From contig MU867067.1 of the NCBI GenBank assembly GCA_033725935.1, positions 718,501 to 782,500 of the forward strand: DNA of 64,000 nucleotides, written 5' to 3'. The DNA comes from Cladorrhinum sp. PSN259. Its lineage: Eukaryota; Ascomycota; Sordariomycetes; Sordariales; Podosporaceae. Below the pieces are notes generated by a model. It saw nothing but the letters and a program-made list of their open reading frames with translations. It was not told the DNA's origin and did not search any database. The position numbers and the translations under genes are program-made. Of the stretch, positions 1-11,160 are shown piece after piece. Positions within the stretch are counted from its first letter, which is position 1; every line of letters starts with the position of its first letter.

Positions 1-605
1 CCGCTCACAGGATCCAGGGGGATCTTGTGGAACGAGTTCTTGAAGATATTGGTGTACCAGAGCGTCCCGTTGCTGTACCTGATCCCGTCGATACCGAAAG
101 GGATTCCACCGGAGGGCGCCATGGTGGGGTCTTTGGCTACTTCAGAGTACGCACCGGTGTTGACGTTGAATTTGTACACGTTCCCCTTGCCCGCGTCTGC
201 CACTAGGACGTTCTCGCTGTCAAAGGCTGAGAGGCCGTTGAGGTTGCTGGCTTCGGTTATCGTCTTGATGAGGGTTGATTTGGCTGGCGTGACGGAGAAG
301 TCGACGCGGTAGATGCCCTTGCCGCCTATGACGGCGAACACGTCGGGAGCAAACTCTGCGATGCCCGAGAGGCCGGATGCCCCAGATACCGTGACGCCCG
401 TTGACGAGGTTTTTGCGACGGGGTCGACTTGGTGGAGGGTCGCCTGGTTCATGTTTGTCGCTAGGATGAGGCCATTGGGACGGACGGCGACGTTCTCGAT
501 TGAGGACAGGCGGACTACTTGGGTTGCTGATTGGCGGGAGTTGAGGGGGGATCCTTGGGCCAGCACGCCCGCGAGGAGGGGGAGGAGGATCGTGTTGATG
601 AACAT
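1..605 (-). CDS. Secreted SMP-30/NHL-type beta-propeller protein (C-terminus outside window)
   Basis: One open frame runs from an ATG at 605 to the left window edge (201 codons seen), so the gene is partial at its 3' end. The N-terminus has a hydrophobic leader of about 17 residues ending in LAQG, then SPLNSRQ, typical of a secreted fungal protein. Repeated strands with NGL, NLNGLSAF and GIDGIRYSNGTLWYTN motifs resemble SMP-30/gluconolactonase and NHL propellers. That family hydrolyses lactones or other small esters, but activity cannot be judged because the C-terminal half is missing. No intron is seen in the visible part. The family call is inference from repeat style; a plain extracellular propeller of unknown function is the alternative. 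Confidence 0.72.
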   Translation of the reverse strand, partial: MFINTILLPLLAGVLAQGSPLNSRQSATQVVRLSSIENVAVRPNGLILATNMNQATLHQVDPVAKTSSTGVTVSGASGLSGIAEFAPDVFAVIGGKGIYRVDFSVTPAKSTLIKTITEASNLNGLSAFDSENVLVADAGKGNVYKFNVNTGAYSEVAKDPTMAPSGGIPFGIDGIRYSNGTLWYTNIFKNSFHKIPLDPVS

Positions 606-1169
606 TGTGGCGGTTTGTGAATATGGATTGACACTATCACGGGTGAGTTTCTCCTTGCAGAAGAGCGATGGGATTTGAAGATCAGACGATGAGGACCACG
701 ATTCTTGTATAATTTCACATTCTCTCTTCCCCGCAAACAACGCCATCCATGATAATGAAAATCTCTTGGCGAATTGAATTGCACCAAATTGTTGTCGGTC
801 CCAGCCTAAATTGGCTGGCGTCTAATCCACGAGCTGATCGTTAAGATGATCTGGGGTAAAGCAATCTGGCTATATCCGGGGCCCGGCACATTCGTCACTC
901 GCCAAATGTGGAAGTGGTATTATCGTGGCGGCACCATCCGAGGTCCTTTTATTCCGGTGTCCAGTAATGTGGTCCGATATTGATTTCTTTTAGAGGTCGT
1001 TGATGATTGGATGAGAGGCCAGGGGTGCTGGAGTGGCACTTGAAAGAAGGCCATGTAGAATGCCCTGTGGCTAAAGACTGGTCTCATGTGAAACCCTTGA
1101 GTTAATAACGAGTCATGTTGATTAGTTCCTGGCCTTGAGGTCAGGGGTCATTTGCCTAGGCCACACTTC
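606..1169. other. Intergenic, presumed promoter of the leftmost gene
   Basis: No convincing coding region. It should hold the promoter of the secreted propeller gene on its left and the 3' end of the DUF7708 gene on its right. No clear TATA box or repeat was picked out. Confidence 0.5.
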
Positions 1170-3071
1170 TCAGCCGGCATCCAATTTCTCCCTTTCAAGT
1201 CCCATTGAATCTCGTCCCGAGTCAAATGTTTCCACAAGCAATGCCTCCTCTCGTAGTATGACATCTCTCAGTGTCGGCGTCCTCCCAGATGTTGTCAACA
1301 AGACTTTAAACTTGCTTTCCCTCAGCACTCGAACAAGGTCCTTGACATACTTTTCCGTGTTCCTGTCATCCCACCAATGAAGCCCGTCGATGATGCAAAA
1401 CACTGTGTCCGGTGCAGGCATGAGGGGTGCCAGGTCAGTGAACAGACTCAAGGCCTTGTCCCAAGAGCGGATGGAACCATCCAGCTCGGAGAACCTCTCA
1501 TCTGAGAGATCACTTTCTGCTTCAAAAGCGGGCAGCAGCAGTTCTACCATCTGTCGAAGCAGACTTGAGACAAGAGCTACGAGGCCCTGTGTTTCTGAAG
1601 AATTCCCTTCCCTGATTCGTTCTCCACGCCGGAGCTCGCAAAAGTATGACATCACCGGGAGTTTGGATTGTGAGGCCATATCGATAATGGAATCGGCCAA
1701 AATGGTGACCGGGTTGCTGAGATCATCTTCGCGGTAGTCGGAAGGCCCATCGATCCAGAGAAGATTAGGCATATATGCTTTTGACGATGTCCAACCAGCC
1801 AGACTTTGCAAGACTGCCACTGGTGCATCAGCAGGGCGAAGATGATTACATTTCAGGCGTACCCTGTCACGATGGAAGTAATCTTCCAAATGTGCAGAGC
1901 CCAGGGAAATGTCTTCAGCAACCCACTGTGTTGGCGGCGGCTGGTCGACGAGGTAAGCACCTGCTGGACCCATAAATAAAGGACTAGGGGAACGACGGGC
2001 GTGCAGGCTTGCATAGAACTGTTGATCCCCCAACCAAGCCGTGGCCCGTTCTTCCAACATGTGAGTCAGCTTGGCGGTGAGTTGTTTCACTTGTCCCTTC
2101 AGTTCTCTTCGTTCCTGCCGTGAAGCAATCAGTTCTCTCTCAATCCCCGCGGCAAAGTACTCCATTTCGGCATGATGCCTGGCCTGGCCCTCTTGCCCAA
2201 TTCGGAGGTCCCGCTTCAAATCCTCAACATGCAGCCGTGTGACTCTCACTTCTGCTCTCGAACTCTGAGCCACCAATCTGCGGATGAGGTCGGAGCGGTC
2301 CGTGATCTTTTTGATGTCTGGCTCAAACTTTCGGAAGAGATTCTCATTGAATGAGTCTAAAAGTCGAGTTGCTCGTTTGCGCATGGCCCAGTCCATGTAA
2401 CTAGAGAGGAAAATAAAGACGTGGGCGTAGAGATCGGCAACTCTCTCGAGCATGGCTGTTGTTCTGAAAATCTCGAGCTCGGCCTGGCATTCGGCAACAT
2501 TCTCGCTGATGGTGCAAAGAGCCTCTGCCAGCTCTTCAGCAACGCGCTCGTGGTTCACACTCGCATTGATGATGGCGGTCAGTGTCCCGGTAAAAATTGA
2601 GACGTACTCGTTCCCATCAGGAAGAACCTTGAGCATCTGGGCGTGTGAATCTAGCTTGTCGCAAAATTTGTGGAAGCGCGTCATGACCTTTCCCATGATT
2701 CCACTCTTGCGCTTTGCTTGGGTAGTCGCGTTCAGACTTGTGACAAGGTCAAAGACACTTTCCACTGTGGGCTCAAAGACCTCAAGATCCAGTCGTTCTT
2801 CCTTGGCGCAACTTTTCTGAAACCCAACCCATTTCTCACGCAGCTTGGTGGCTTCGACGGCGATGATGTGCGTGACTGGATTGGCATTTTCTGTTAAATC
2901 CGAAGTGTCGAAGAACTTGCGCCATGGAGAAACGAGGGTTGCGGGGTCATCGACAGCGACGTTCTCGGTGAGGACTCGTCCAAGTGCATGGTTCGATGGT
3001 AATCTTTCGGCAACATCCCAGCTATACATTCGCACGATTCTTCTCGATTGGCGACTCGGAGTCTCTTGCAT
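1170..3071 (-). CDS. DUF7708-domain protein with degenerate STAND/NACHT-like NTPase region
   Basis: Intronless, 633 aa from the ATG at 3071. The frame is open further upstream to 3461, but that part is antisense to the facing gene and low-complexity, so the downstream Met is chosen. Residues about 100-255 resemble the all-helical DUF7708 domain found N-terminal in fungal ankyrin/NACHT proteins. Residues 255-345 are strongly charged and probably coiled coil. Residues 435-600 have the order of a P-loop NTPase: LLWIDGPS where Walker A is expected, a Walker B-like FCIIDGLHWW at about 558-567, and KVLLTTSGRT as a sensor-like strand. The Walker A position lacks GxxxxGKS/T, so ATP binding is doubtful. 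Family knowledge places such proteins in NLR-like, allorecognition-type repertoires; a role here is inference. No C-terminal repeat domain is present. Confidence 0.75.
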   Translation of the reverse strand: MQETPSRQSRRIVRMYSWDVAERLPSNHALGRVLTENVAVDDPATLVSPWRKFFDTSDLTENANPVTHIIAVEATKLREKWVGFQKSCAKEERLDLEVFEPTVESVFDLVTSLNATTQAKRKSGIMGKVMTRFHKFCDKLDSHAQMLKVLPDGNEYVSIFTGTLTAIINASVNHERVAEELAEALCTISENVAECQAELEIFRTTAMLERVADLYAHVFIFLSSYMDWAMRKRATRLLDSFNENLFRKFEPDIKKITDRSDLIRRLVAQSSRAEVRVTRLHVEDLKRDLRIGQEGQARHHAEMEYFAAGIERELIASRQERRELKGQVKQLTAKLTHMLEERATAWLGDQQFYASLHARRSPSPLFMGPAGAYLVDQPPPTQWVAEDISLGSAHLEDYFHRDRVRLKCNHLRPADAPVAVLQSLAGWTSSKAYMPNLLWIDGPSDYREDDLSNPVTILADSIIDMASQSKLPVMSYFCELRRGERIREGNSSETQGLVALVSSLLRQMVELLLPAFEAESDLSDERFSELDGSIRSWDKALSLFTDLAPLMPAPDTVFCIIDGLHWWDDRNTEKYVKDLVRVLRESKFKVLLTTSGRTPTLRDVILREEALLVETFDSGRDSMGLEREKLDAG

Positions 3072-3228
3072 TCTATTGAGATGGCCAGAATCATAGAGTG
3101 ATGGAAATGAGGAAATCTCACTGGCTTGGTTGGATGGATGCCTGATTCTAAGACCCACCCACTCACAGCTGCAAGATGAGGGGAAGCTGAAGTCTGGAAC
3201 TGGACCCCTCATCAGCAACAAACTTGGA
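3072..3228. promoter_or_regulatory. Short bidirectional promoter between the DUF7708 and AAA+ genes
   Basis: Only 157 bp (58 bp if the AAA+ gene starts at 3130) separate two divergent start codons. Both promoters must overlap, so the genes are probably co-regulated. No TATA box stands out. Confidence 0.5.
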
Positions 3229-5544
3229 ATGGAAGGCGCAATGGAAGCCAGCGGGACTTGCGACTCGGGAATTGATGACGAGATCGAGGAATCAGCACAC
3301 ACCTCGACACCGTCTCCGCGCAAACCTTGGATTCGATATCGCACCGAGTGGCGCCATTCAACAACAGATGAACTGCTGAGCCGCCGCGATGCCGACGAAC
3401 CACAGACGGAGGAAGCCCTTGGGCAGGCCGGCGTTGAAGAACCGGTATTTGAGCTCGTCACAACCTATCGCACCAGAGTGATGGACCAGGATGATACCTC
3501 CAGACAGGCACACGCAACGACCAAAGGCATTTACACTGCGAAAGACCCCGTTGTCGTCACAAACCTGCTCGCTAAGCCACAGCACCACCTCAACATTTAT
3601 TCTCAGGCCATCGTAAACGCCCTCCAGTCCGTGGTCAAGTACTACCCATCACAATCCCTCTCTGCCGATCCTGTCGTCGTCCCATGGCCCTATCCAATTT
3701 TGGTGCATCACTATGACAAACTGGCTACCTTCCGGGATGCCGTCGTTCAAAAGAATGTAGCTGACCGCTGCATCATGGAGAAAGATGTCGAGGAGCACAT
3801 ATCACTCCTTCTCGATTTTCTCGACGATAATGTTATGGAGGGTGTCAGGGTCGAGCAGGAACGCCTCAAGAGGGGGACGTACACATGGGAGTACTTGTGG
3901 CTCAGTCATAAGCCAGGAGTTGCCGTAGTTGAGCAGTACATGGGCGAGTCAACTTGGTCCGTCAGTGTGATCAACAGTGTTTACGGTGGCACGTTTGACC
4001 AAGAAGGCGACAGTTCCAAGTGGCTCATCAACTATTGGGTCATGGCGTATGATGGCGCATGCGTTGGCCGGGTATTGCAGACAGCCAGCTCCTCCCAATT
4101 TGACGGCGAGGCAAGTCGGCAGGTCTTTTTCTTAGACATGTCGGACATGGAAGAGGGTAAACTGGACAACATCCCCCAGGCAGCTAGGGATCGCATCAAG
4201 CAAGGAGAAACCTGGTTCCGTCTCCTTAAAAAGCAATGCAAGCACTACAAAGGAAAAGCGGCAGAGTTTCCGCACAACAATATCGACGGACTAGTCATGC
4301 TCGACCTCAAAGGATACTATACTAACGCCGAAGGACTTCAACCCCCGCGCCTGATGGACATCTCTGACTGCCGGCCTACATTGGCAGATGGAACCTGCGC
4401 TTTCTGCAAGGACAAGGCAAAGGGAGATGCCAAAGAAACGGGAGAAAAGAGGACTGTGGCACTATTTTCCGACTACCGCGACATTGATATCGACGATCAC
4501 GATAGCCTTTCAGACTTTCAATATCTGCTCTGCCCCGTGGAGATTCCCGGCTTTGTCTTCAAGACACGAAAATGGGAGTTTCTTTACATTGATAATCTGT
4601 CCGAGCCTGTGTTTGAGGAAGATATGATAAATGGTCTGGTGATGGACGAAAGCCGGAAACGTACACTCAAGTCTTTGGCCAAAAGCTTTGCCCGACGCAA
4701 CAAATCTGACCAACAAATTTCCAAGAGCATGTGGTCGGCGGACTTTGTCAAGGGAAAGGGAGGTGGTTTGATCTTCTTGCTTCATGGAACGCCCGGTGTA
4801 GGCAAGACATGCACGGCAGAATGCATCGCTGCCTTTACCAGACGCCCACTCATGGTTTTGACATCAAGCGATATTGGCACTCTGCCAAGCCAGGTGGAAA
4901 TCAAACTTACGAAAATGTTCAAGACGGCCATGAGCTGGGATGCCGTGCTCTTGATCGATGAAGCAGACGTATTTATGGAGCGGAGAACAGCTACAAACCT
5001 TGAGCGGAATACTCTAGTGGCTGCCTTCCTCCGCGCGCTCGAGTTCTTTGACGGCATACTGTTTCTCACCACCAACAGAATTGGTTCCTTCGATGATGCT
5101 TTTATCTCGCGGGTCCATGTGCAGCTCTACTTCCCGGAGTTTACGAATGAGCAGCGCCAGCTTGTGTGGAAAACGTTTATGGACAAGCTGGCACGCGAGA
5201 GGGGAGATTACATCAGGTTAAATATTGACGCAAAGGAGTATATCCGCGGAGCAGAGATGAGAGCGGTGGAATGGAATGGAAGAGAAATCAGGAATGGTGA
5301 GCATTTTCTTCTTATTTCTTGTGACTATCATCTCGGCTAATCATGAGAAACAGCTCTACAAACAGCCGTCGCCTTGGCCGAATACGACGCCGAGAAGGAT
5401 GAGGAGGGCAAGATTCTGGTCACGGACACACATCTCAAGGCCGTTGTTGAGATGTCCAGAGACTTTAAGAATTATCTAAACGAGCTTCATCGGGGCAATG
5501 AGGCAAAGAGAGCGGAAAGAAGGTATGAGAGATTGGCTGAGTAG
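3229..5544 (+). CDS. AAA+ ATPase with N-terminal DUF7025-like region
   Basis: Two exons, 3229-5296 and 5354-5544, coding 752 aa. The 57-nt intron has donor GTGAGC and acceptor AAACAG; splicing restores the continuation ALQTAVALAEYD that the family has after WNGREIRN. An in-frame ATG at 3130 would add 33 residues, but the ATG at 3229 begins the acidic N-terminus better. The middle, including EYLWLSHKPG, resembles the DUF7025 region of fungal AAA proteins. The C-terminal AAA module has Walker A GTPGVGKT (about residue 520), Walker B VLLIDEAD (about 575), a sensor-1 strand (FLTTNRIGSFDDAF) and SRVHVQLYF. It should be an ATP-driven remodelling ATPase; substrate and location are unknown. It faces the DUF7708 gene, which lacks a P-loop. 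Confidence 0.88.
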
Positions 5545-6997
5545 ATTTTTGCGTCCCAGTCCTGTCTGGCAAACACTTGTTTGGATATTTTCACCCACTC
5601 TGTTACCCATACCTAGGCATCCTCAGGGCTCTCCGTTCCCTGTCATACCTACAAACCTGACATAGCATGACTACGGTGATGCCATGCAAGCAACACTGGT
5701 GAATTTCTTGACACATGAGATGCATGACGAAAAAGAGTCATATGATAATTTGTTTGAACCAAGCACCCCTGAGCTTCAAAGACAATCAGGGACTAACCCT
5801 TGATGGTTGCACGTGCTTATGAGTGTGACAGAGCATGCTTGGTATATAAAGATTGGACTAATCGTTTACCATTTATCCCAGTGAGCTGTGTCCGTGTTCT
5901 TCCTCTTATAATTGTTCCCAATTCGAAAGAGCGCGCAACTCCAAGTAGTACCCAAGTTAACTCCTGTTTTCCATCCTTCGAATCCATTCTGACAGAGGAC
6001 AGAGTTCATGGCAACCAGAGATAGGATAACATACATGGAAACAATGTGACAGGGTCTATAGCTGCAAGTCTGTCAGGTTCCAAGGAAGCGTGGAACCTCG
6101 AGCGCCATCAAGATCAGATACAGAAACTTCCAAGACTTCTAACGCGGCATTGTTTGAGCAAGAGCAAGCAGGCGAGGGAACTTGAACAGGGATAGGTTCA
6201 TCTCCTTCTTTTTATAGGTTCAGTATTTTGCAATTTGTTTTGTTTTTATCACATATTCGAGATTGAACTCCTAATCTCACCCATATTAAATGAAGGGAGG
6301 GAGGGACACTTGGTAGAACCAATGGAAGACATTTTTTAACCACACCTTTGACTAAAAGCATTATAACTTCATATTGGCTTATGTTGATAGCAGCGAAGTT
6401 TAAAGTGTGCCCCTGTGCTCCGGAAGGTATTATAACGGATCACGGAGTATCTTTAGAAGGGTTTCGAGATCATCTTGTTTTAGTTCAAGTTGGTTAGCTA
6501 TAAACTGGGAGCGAGTGATTATTCTAATAAACAGCTAGAAGGACATACCTATGCAGGTCGGGATATCCGGCATGCGTAGAATGAGTCAGAAATGCATAAA
6601 CAGAAGCTAAACAGGGCGCACGTAGAAAGAAGTTAGGAATGTATTAATGGAAGCTAGATAGGCGTAGAAACAAGTGAAACAGGCATAGGAAAGTGTAAAT
6701 GAGGTGTATCCCGCAATGTACTTAGTGGACGGCCGGTCGGACCGATAACGCCGGACTGAGCCGCTTATGTAATGTTACGTGATGATACTGTAACTGTGCG
6801 GCTGAAATAGTTTGACGCCCAACTTGAATACATTCGATTATTCTTTCATCCAACCTCGGCCACTTCTCACAAACCCAGATTCCCTTCCGCTGCGAAACGC
6901 TGCGTTCGTTCAATCAGTACTTACGACCTCAGCTGAATCGACTGTAGCGGATTGATAGTATCCAGCCTCCTATCGAACCCCGCCTAATCATCTCACA
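5545..6997. other. Intergenic with no supported gene
   Basis: Nearly 1.5 kb with only short open frames of poor composition. It contains the ~42 bp degenerate repeat at 6574-6712 and the promoter of the phosphorylase-like gene. The part at 6200-6560 is moderately AT-rich. Confidence 0.5.
6574..6712. repeat. Degenerate ~42 bp tandem repeat, copy A
   Basis: About three diverged units share GTAGAAAGAAGT, GGAATG.ATTAAT.GAAGC and A(A/G)CAGGC, followed by the tail AAACAGGCATAGGAAAGTG. The same units and tail recur at 13884-14075, so this is a dispersed element rather than a local expansion. Confidence 0.75.
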
Positions 6998-8269
6998 ATG
7001 GCTGGCCAAGTTGCCACTAAACGCAAAACTCATCACGAATATACCGTAGGATGGGTCTGCGCGCTTCCGAAAGAGCGGACCGCGGCCACTGCCATGTTGG
7101 ACGTGACGCACGCCGACCTGCCGAAACCATCCGAGTCGACCGACCCCAACGTCTACACACTTGGATCCGTTGGCGGGCATAATGTTGTTATAGCCTGCCT
7201 ACCTAAGGGCAGCATCGGAAACAACTCAGCTGCAACTGTTGCGTCCTTCATGATCTCCACTTTTCCGTGTATCAAGTTTGCTCTGTTGGTCGGTACCGGT
7301 GGTGGTGTCCCGCCCAAGGTCAGACTGGGCGATATTGTGGTCAGTACGCCGGAGGGTCAGTTTCCGGGTGTTGTCCAGTGGGATTTCGGCAAGGCGAACG
7401 AAGGCAGCGCGTTTGAACGGACTGGATCGCTAAATAATCCACCCAACTCACTGCTCGCGGCATTATCGAAACTGGAGACGGATAACGAGATGACCGGATC
7501 CAAGGTGCCGATGTACCTAGAGCAGATGAGAAATAAATGGCCTGAACTTGCGCCGAAACACTTGAGATCGGATTCACTCGAGGACGTGTTGTTCAAAGCT
7601 GATTATGCCCATGTCAGCGACAGCAGCGTGGATTTTCAAATGGCCCCCGATGTCAACAAAGACGACCAAGACAACAAGGGTGAAAGCTGCCGATTGTGCG
7701 ATAAGACCAAAATTGTAAAGAGAAAACCTAGGGGTATGCGTATCCACTACGGTCTCATCGCATCAGGCAACCAGGTAATCAAAGATGCCGGTCTCCGAGA
7801 TAGGCTCAACAAGGATCTCAACGGTAATGTTCTCTGCATCGAGATGGAAGCGGCAGGTGTGATGAACACTCTCCCGTGCATTGTCATCCGAGGAATTGAC
7901 AACTACGCTGATTCACACAAAAACAAACAATGGCAAGAGCATGCAGCAGCCGTAGCGGCAGCATTTGCAAAAGAGCTTCTGGGATATGTGCAGCCAAGCG
8001 ACGTTGAAGGATACGCTACGGCGAAGAATGTACTTGACAAGAGTGAGTTATTAGGAATCCTGTTATTAAAATTCTAGGAGCAAGTGCTAACAATACCAGT
8101 TAAAAGTCTTCAAGAAGTTGCACAAGCGCATTGCGACATTGCACAAAGGCAGCTTGAGATCCAGGAAGATTTACTTAAGCAGAAGCTGTCTGATAACTTG
8201 GAGGAGGAGGGTCCTCGGTTACTCTGTCTCACCGACAGCGCCAAAGACGCCACATACGAATACATGTAG
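6998..8269 (+). CDS. Nucleoside phosphorylase-like (PNP_UDP) module of a broken NLR
   Basis: Two exons, 6998-8042 and 8100-8269, coding 404 aa. The 57-nt intron has donor GTGAGT, branch GCTAAC and acceptor CCAG. The protein is a PNP/UDP-phosphorylase fold: an N-terminal YTVGWVCALPKE strand, the phosphate-loop-like GTGGGVPP at 99-106, GDIVVS after it, and a C-terminal block with IEMEAAGVMNTLPC and RGIDNYADSHK. This module is a common N-terminal sensor/effector domain of fungal NLRs. The stop at 8267 is TAG where I recall relatives having Trp before YKDRVEDR, and recognisable NACHT sequence continues after it. The phosphorylase domain itself looks intact, so a truncated protein may still be made; otherwise this is the 5' part of a pseudogene. 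Confidence 0.75.
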
Positions 8270-8720
8270 TACAAGGATCGCGTGGAAGACCGAGCACCGG
8301 GCACATACAAGTGGTTCCTCGAACATAATCACTTCTAGAACTGGCTAGAACAGGAGTTAGGACCACTATTGGTCATTTGGTCTCAGTAGATTCTAGATAT
8401 GGAAAATCGATTTTGGCCAAATGCCTCATCAACCATATGCTGCCACGATCGGCGACTACCTGCTACTTTTTCTTCAAAGACCACTTGAAGCCAGACCTGA
8501 TTGAACATGCCATGGCACAATTCGCCAAACGCCGGCCAGGTCTGATCAACTCGATAAATTTACTGTAGACTCTCTTAGAAAATGCCGTATAAGACGTTTG
8601 GGCCGGACCAATTATCATAGTCTTGGAAGCCTTGGACGTGGAAGAGTTCCTGTATAATTACATGTGTTACTTTCACAAGGTTCGTGGGTTACGCACCCAA
8701 GTGGAAATCACTCGACTGGC
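8270..8720 (+). pseudogene. Degraded NACHT NTPase continuation of the PNP_UDP NLR
   Basis: Directly after the TAG at 8267 the same frame reads YKDRVEDRAPGTYKWFLEHNHF, a further TAG at 8336, then NWLEQELGPLLV. A shift near 8365 moves the match to another frame with SVDSRYGKSILAKCLINH, where the usual Walker A (DPGCGKS) has become DSRYGKS. CYFFFKD and GLINS follow, then stops at 8566 and 8590, and GPIIIVLEALD as a decayed Walker B. Similarity fades by about 8720. The stops are TAG or TAA at sites where intact relatives, as recalled, carry Trp or Gln, which fits C-to-T transitions in CpA/TpG contexts. No functional NTPase can be made. Confidence 0.7.
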
Positions 8721-8954
8721 AAGTTCAGATGAAAAAATATCATGGAATTACAACGGGTCAAAACTTTGTCCTTGAAAGAAGAATGGCGGATACAGCAGGT
8801 GTCTGGTGTTAAACGTGCTATTGTCTCTCTGCAGTCTTGCCGGTCAAACGGGGCCCAGGTTGGATCAATGGTGGCTAAGAAGAGAACAATAGGTAGGGAC
8901 AACTCTTGCAAGTTCTACAGGACCCGCTGCTGCGAATCTAGCTAGGAGGATTCG

Positions 8955-8964
8955 GGTATAAATC
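8955..8964 (+). promoter_or_regulatory. TATA-like box before a coding-like relic
   Basis: GGGTATAAATCC is followed by a long pyrimidine-rich stretch (CCTTCCTTCC, TTTCTTCTTTCG type), a typical fungal promoter and leader arrangement. No intact start codon with a long frame follows, so it may be a remnant. Confidence 0.3.
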
Positions 8965-9164
8965 CAGGCCTTCCTTCCTTTTTTCTCCCACTTCCTTCTT
9001 TCGTCTTACAGCCAACGACCAAAGCTGAAAGACATCATCATTCTTACCAGTCCTTCCTTCTCGACTATCTAAGCACCAATCGTCAAGCATCAGCACCCCG
9101 TCATTACCAAGCTAATTACCTTACCTACCCATTTCATCTCACGATTTAATCTATCACCATATCC

Positions 9165-9563
9165 TTCGACAATCTCATTCTGACATTCAGCTTCGGTCCC
9201 AACTTGCCCAAGGTCACCATAGACCTTACCGGAGTCACTCCCGGCTCTAATCAGCATCGAGAGAAGATCTAAGCCACTATCGTTGCCATTCTGCAAACGC
9301 TGAAGCAAGGAGAATCTGTCGATCTGGCTAGTGTCCATTCCAACGCCACAGTCGACGCTTTCTTCGACAACTACACCGACCATGACAGCATCTCCGAGGC
9401 GGGCTCTGAAGTGCTTACCGATAGTGATACTTATTCGATCGATAATGGTGAAGAGACTGGCAGCTTCCCCGACATGGAGCAACGTTTAATGCTCCGCCGT
9501 AAAGGGCAAGCCGGACCCCGCGGCCCGGCCTCCTGCATATGGAGGAAGGAAGGCCGACTCTAG
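9165..9563 (+). pseudogene. Unrecognised coding-like relic with one in-frame stop
   Basis: A 133-codon frame is interrupted only by TAA at 9270-9272 (Gln would be the simplest ancestor) and ends at TAG 9561. Its composition is protein-like: a hydrophobic start (LILTFSFGP), then an acidic Ser/Thr/Asp-rich middle, then a basic end (RLMLRRKGQAG). No usable ATG precedes it. I do not recognise the family. It may be one exon of a decayed gene or chance. Confidence 0.3.
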
Positions 9564-11074
9564 AGCCATCCAGGGCACAAGAATAGCACCGACACCGACC
9601 CCCGAGAGTTCGATAACTAACTCCAGCTCTCTCCGTCACTGGTAAGATGTTTTTTGAATTCTGCAAATTAGCACCAGATAGAGGCTAATTCACAAACAGC
9701 TAATGGTATTAACCTCTCCCGGAGCAATATCATCGACATCTATTTCGACGTCATCACCATTTAGAGTTCAGACCTCAGACTTGAACCAAAGCATCATCTT
9801 TGCGACCAGTGGGCTAAAATTATGAAAGAGGATTGCTAATAAAAGCGAGGAACTGGACGCAGGATATGTCAGGACCGGAATCATAATTTAGCACAAGGCC
9901 ATGAGCACTGGCAATCTTATGTGGTAATTGAGTTCAGTAACCCCGTTTTCGATCTAACACTTCCATTGCGAATGCAGAGTTCATTCTTCGGTATTTCACT
10001 ATCGATGACTAATTTCCCCTCTTCTTATAGGATTTCTATGGATTTAACCTTACCGCATTTCCTTACTTCCCATCCCCTCTAAAACTTTCCGCAAGATGTT
10101 ACATCAGGTAGCCTAAGCACCATATCCTATCTTACCCTTTTCCAGCTCTTCCAGACCAGCCTATCGTAATTATCTTCTCTCCCATACATACCCTTTTCAT
10201 ATTTATTATATCATTCCCCAGCCATTCAGCATTAATGTTTTTTGACATGACGTCGTCAAAAATACGAACATCAAACACGGTCCAGGTTAGAATAGCAAAC
10301 CGTAAATGAAACAACATATCGGTCCTAATTTTTTCTGTATCAAAAAGAAAAAAGAGAAAGAAAGAAAGAAACCTTTCTTAAAAGCAAGCTCCCAATCCGG
10401 CCGCCTATACGCTGTGAGCCTTCGGGCCTGAAGGTTTCAGGGAATTGGTGGAAATTTAAGACAAGCAATGCCTAGCCTTTATGCTGCAGCGAATCAGTTC
10501 ACCAGAGTCACACTTGAGGTTGCGAAGTCGCCATCGCGGATGTGTTCATTAGGACGTGGTTCAAGTTAGTGATAAGTGTGGCTGGAGTGGACCAGAGATA
10601 TGTGGTCGACCGTGGACTCGTTTTATCTAAGCCTCCGCCACCGGATTCACCGAACATGACGATGATATCTTGGAACCTTGTGACTGGCGTTGGGTGTGGC
10701 GATCTAATCCGTTTATTATTCACTGCACGTGTGATCCACCGTTCAAAGCGGGTATGACGCCCTGAGCAAAATCGGAACTAGCGAGTGTTGACGCGTTCAT
10801 GTAAGCCCACAATCCTCACATCTCAAATTCCGGGTTTGCCGTGTAGCCCAAATTTTGTGAGATGATATATCCAAGCAACGCTGATCCGAAATACTATATC
10901 ACCTGATATCAACGAAGGCGCTTGTGGTACATGTATCCAAAAAAGAAACAAACAAAACATTTAACAGCTGGAGCCACCTTATGGGTCTGTTATCCACCCA
11001 GAACTTGCAACAAAAAAGAAACCTGCACGAAAAAAGACACTGAATAACAATATTAATTATCAAGAACTGAAAAA

Positions 11075-11107
<33 letters not shown>

Positions 11108-11160
11108 AGGAAAAAACCTCACTCTCCTCCTCCTCCCGCGTTCTTAACCCACCCGAAAGT
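9564..11160. other. Intergenic, no supported gene
   Basis: Short, stop-rich frames only. It includes a long A-run at about 11070-11097 and a stretch at 10508-10723 whose minus strand has a weak P-loop-like phrase, discussed under rejected items. Confidence 0.45.

Noticed and set aside
3072..3461. 130-residue N-terminal extension of the DUF7708 protein
   Set aside because: It is antisense to the start of the AAA+ gene, Ser-rich and not domain-like; the ATG at 3071 gives a normal protein.
9090..9482. 130-codon minus-strand frame
   Set aside because: It is antisense to a better protein-like relic on the plus strand and has no family features.
10508..10723. Minus-strand phrase DIIVMFGESGGGG resembling a P-loop GTPase (AIG1-like) start
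   Set aside because: The lysine and Ser/Thr of the P-loop are missing, the rest of the frame does not match a G domain, and both strands are open by chance. At most a decayed fragment.
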